From CAYGZQ01 sp964354375 [NCBI: uncultured Planctomycetota bacterium] (lineage in GTDB: Bacteria > JAJVIF01 > JAPKYR01), in NCBI GenBank assembly GCA_964354375.1, contig CAYGZQ010000026.1, positions 1 to 50,087 of the forward strand: a stretch of 50,087 nucleotides of DNA, in the 5' to 3' direction. The position numbers were made by a program, and so were the translations under genes. Positions 49,274 through 50,087 of this stretch are shown piece by piece. The stretch's first letter is position 1. Each line of letters begins with the position of its first letter. The notes beneath the pieces were generated by a model. It did not search any database, was not told where the DNA came from, and saw only the letters and a program-made list of their open reading frames with translations.

Positions 49274-49858
49274 ATGAGACTATCCTACATTCTGCTGGCG
49301 GCTGTGATCGCCATAATGATGCTCAGCCTGCTCGGTTGTCCACCGAAACCGGCGGGTGACGGTCCGGCTGCTGTCAAAGACCAGACTACAGGACCGGCCG
49401 GCGAGGGAGCTGGAGCTGACGACAAAACTGTCGTTATCGAGGGAGAAGAAGGAAAGGTGGAGGTAACCAAGAGTGGAGAGGATGAGACCGTGACTGTGGT
49501 CGGGAAGGACGGGACGACGACCATCGCCTCGAGCGGGTCGCTTCCCGAAGGCTGGCCTGAATCGATTCCGATTATGCCCGGATTCACGGTCGTGTCCTCT
49601 GTGACCGGAACTCAGGTGGAAAAAGTCGAGGTCACCATGAACGTGAATGCGGAGGGAGAGGTGGAGATCGCCGATGTCTCGAAGTTCTACAAGGAGCTGA
49701 AGGACTGGAAAACGGATACCGAGGTCCCGTTCAGCATGGTCAGCGAAGATGCGCTCACACTGGCGTTCGCAAACGGTAAGGAGCATCTGATCGTGATCGC
49801 GTCGAAGGAGAAAGAGGGCAAGACTACCCTGGTGCTCCAGTATTCGAAGGACAAATAG
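49274..49858 (+). CDS. lipoprotein of unknown function
   Basis: 194 residues. SD ACGGAGGC. Lipobox LLGC, lipidated C22, followed by a Pro/Gly/Ala-rich linker. Residues ~52-85 are a strand-rich acidic segment (VVIEGEEGKVEVTKSG, TVTVVGKDGTTTI) and residues ~90-194 look like a compact alpha/beta domain (IPIMPGFTVVSSVTG, VSKFYKELKDWKTD, LTLAFANGKEHLIVIASK). That second part resembles small exported domains that start with a PxxPGxxxV turn; I do not assign a family. Single gene with its own leader and terminator. Confidence 0.8.
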   Translation: MRLSYILLAAVIAIMMLSLLGCPPKPAGDGPAAVKDQTTGPAGEGAGADDKTVVIEGEEGKVEVTKSGEDETVTVVGKDGTTTIASSGSLPEGWPESIPIMPGFTVVSSVTGTQVEKVEVTMNVNAEGEVEIADVSKFYKELKDWKTDTEVPFSMVSEDALTLAFANGKEHLIVIASKEKEGKTTLVLQYSKDK

Positions 49859-49885
49859 GCGATCGGATACGTTTTGAAGACCAAT

Positions 49886-49914
49886 GACCCACGTCGCCGA
49901 CGCGGGTCTTTTTT
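49886..49914 (+). terminator. rho-independent terminator
   Basis: GACCCACGTC, loop GCC, GACGCGGGTC (one A-C mismatch), then TTTTTT. 27 nt after the last lipoprotein gene. Confidence 0.9.
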
Positions 49915-49936
49915 CTGCCCGACCATTGGCGCACGG

Positions 49937-50087
49937 GGCTGTTGAGAAACTCGTTTCCATGCCGAATCGGGTGGCACCCTCAGGCAGGAAGACTGCGCGA
50001 GCAGGCTTTCTGCCTGGGGGTGTTAGATCTATTGATCCTTCTATTCATGAGGCACTCAGGTGATTGGCTCAGCACCCCCAGGCTCGA
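49937..50087. mobile_element. second MITE-like element, incomplete at the window edge
   Basis: Begins GGGGCTGTTGAGAAAC, close to the left end of the element at 37259, and carries the same hairpin start GTGGCACCCTCAGGC, answered by GCCTGGGGGTGTTAG. CACCCCCAGGCTCGA at the very end suggests that more of it lies outside. The right terminal repeat is not visible. Confidence 0.5.

Overview
This is a GC-rich stretch of a bacterial chromosome. It has dense, mostly operonic genes, Shine-Dalgarno sites at many starts, lipobox signal peptides and bacterial housekeeping genes (lipB, uppS, yebC). No rRNA, tRNA, CRISPR array, transposase or phage gene was seen. The mix of GH57-only glycogen enzymes, large modular lipoproteins without close named relatives, DFDPG-type beta-propeller repeats and many palindromic intergenic elements suggests an uncultivated lineage; I cannot name a phylum from sequence alone.

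Layout. 1-9.9 kb: an alpha-glucan operon with the 3' end of galT, a GH57 amylase/pullulanase-type enzyme, a GH57 4-alpha-glucanotransferase, a DUF4912 protein, glgC, glgA and a GH57 branching enzyme. Together these cover ADP-glucose formation, chain elongation, branching and turnover. 10-16 kb: a large lipoprotein (family member 1) and two tandemly duplicated secreted SBBP-type beta-propeller proteins. 16-17 kb: a minus-strand fmdB-lipB pair. 17-20.3 kb: a secreted VWA protein and a pentapeptide-repeat protein fused to a two-helix channel-like module whose selectivity filter is not canonical. 20.4-25.1 kb: a small cysteine protein with a partial copy, then a 1314-residue TPR protein ending in a J-domain-like segment without HPD. 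25.4-34.2 kb: lipoprotein family member 2, a CopA-type copper ATPase, a 646-residue exported protein, and family member 3, which ends in a CPYC thioredoxin domain. 34.3-37.1 kb: a GT4 glycosyltransferase and a YebC regulator. 37.5-40.1 kb: three small proteins and a pair of membrane-anchored thioredoxin-fold paralogs, one with CPPC and one without catalytic cysteines. 40.3-46.1 kb: a PilT-like ATPase, a DUF3142 lipoprotein, a 741-residue exported protein and a secreted TPR/alpha-beta-hydrolase. 46.3-50.1 kb: uppS, an EamA transporter, small membrane proteins and a lipoprotein.

Three themes run through the window. First, three lipoproteins share an N-terminal module of about 250 residues and carry different C-terminal modules. 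Second, seven genes have a TAnnnT -10-like box only 7-11 nt before the start codon and no Shine-Dalgarno, which points to leaderless mRNAs beside ordinary SD-led genes. Third, nearly every spacer holds palindromic elements, some as recognisable families in several copies; some overlap the first or last codons of adjacent genes.
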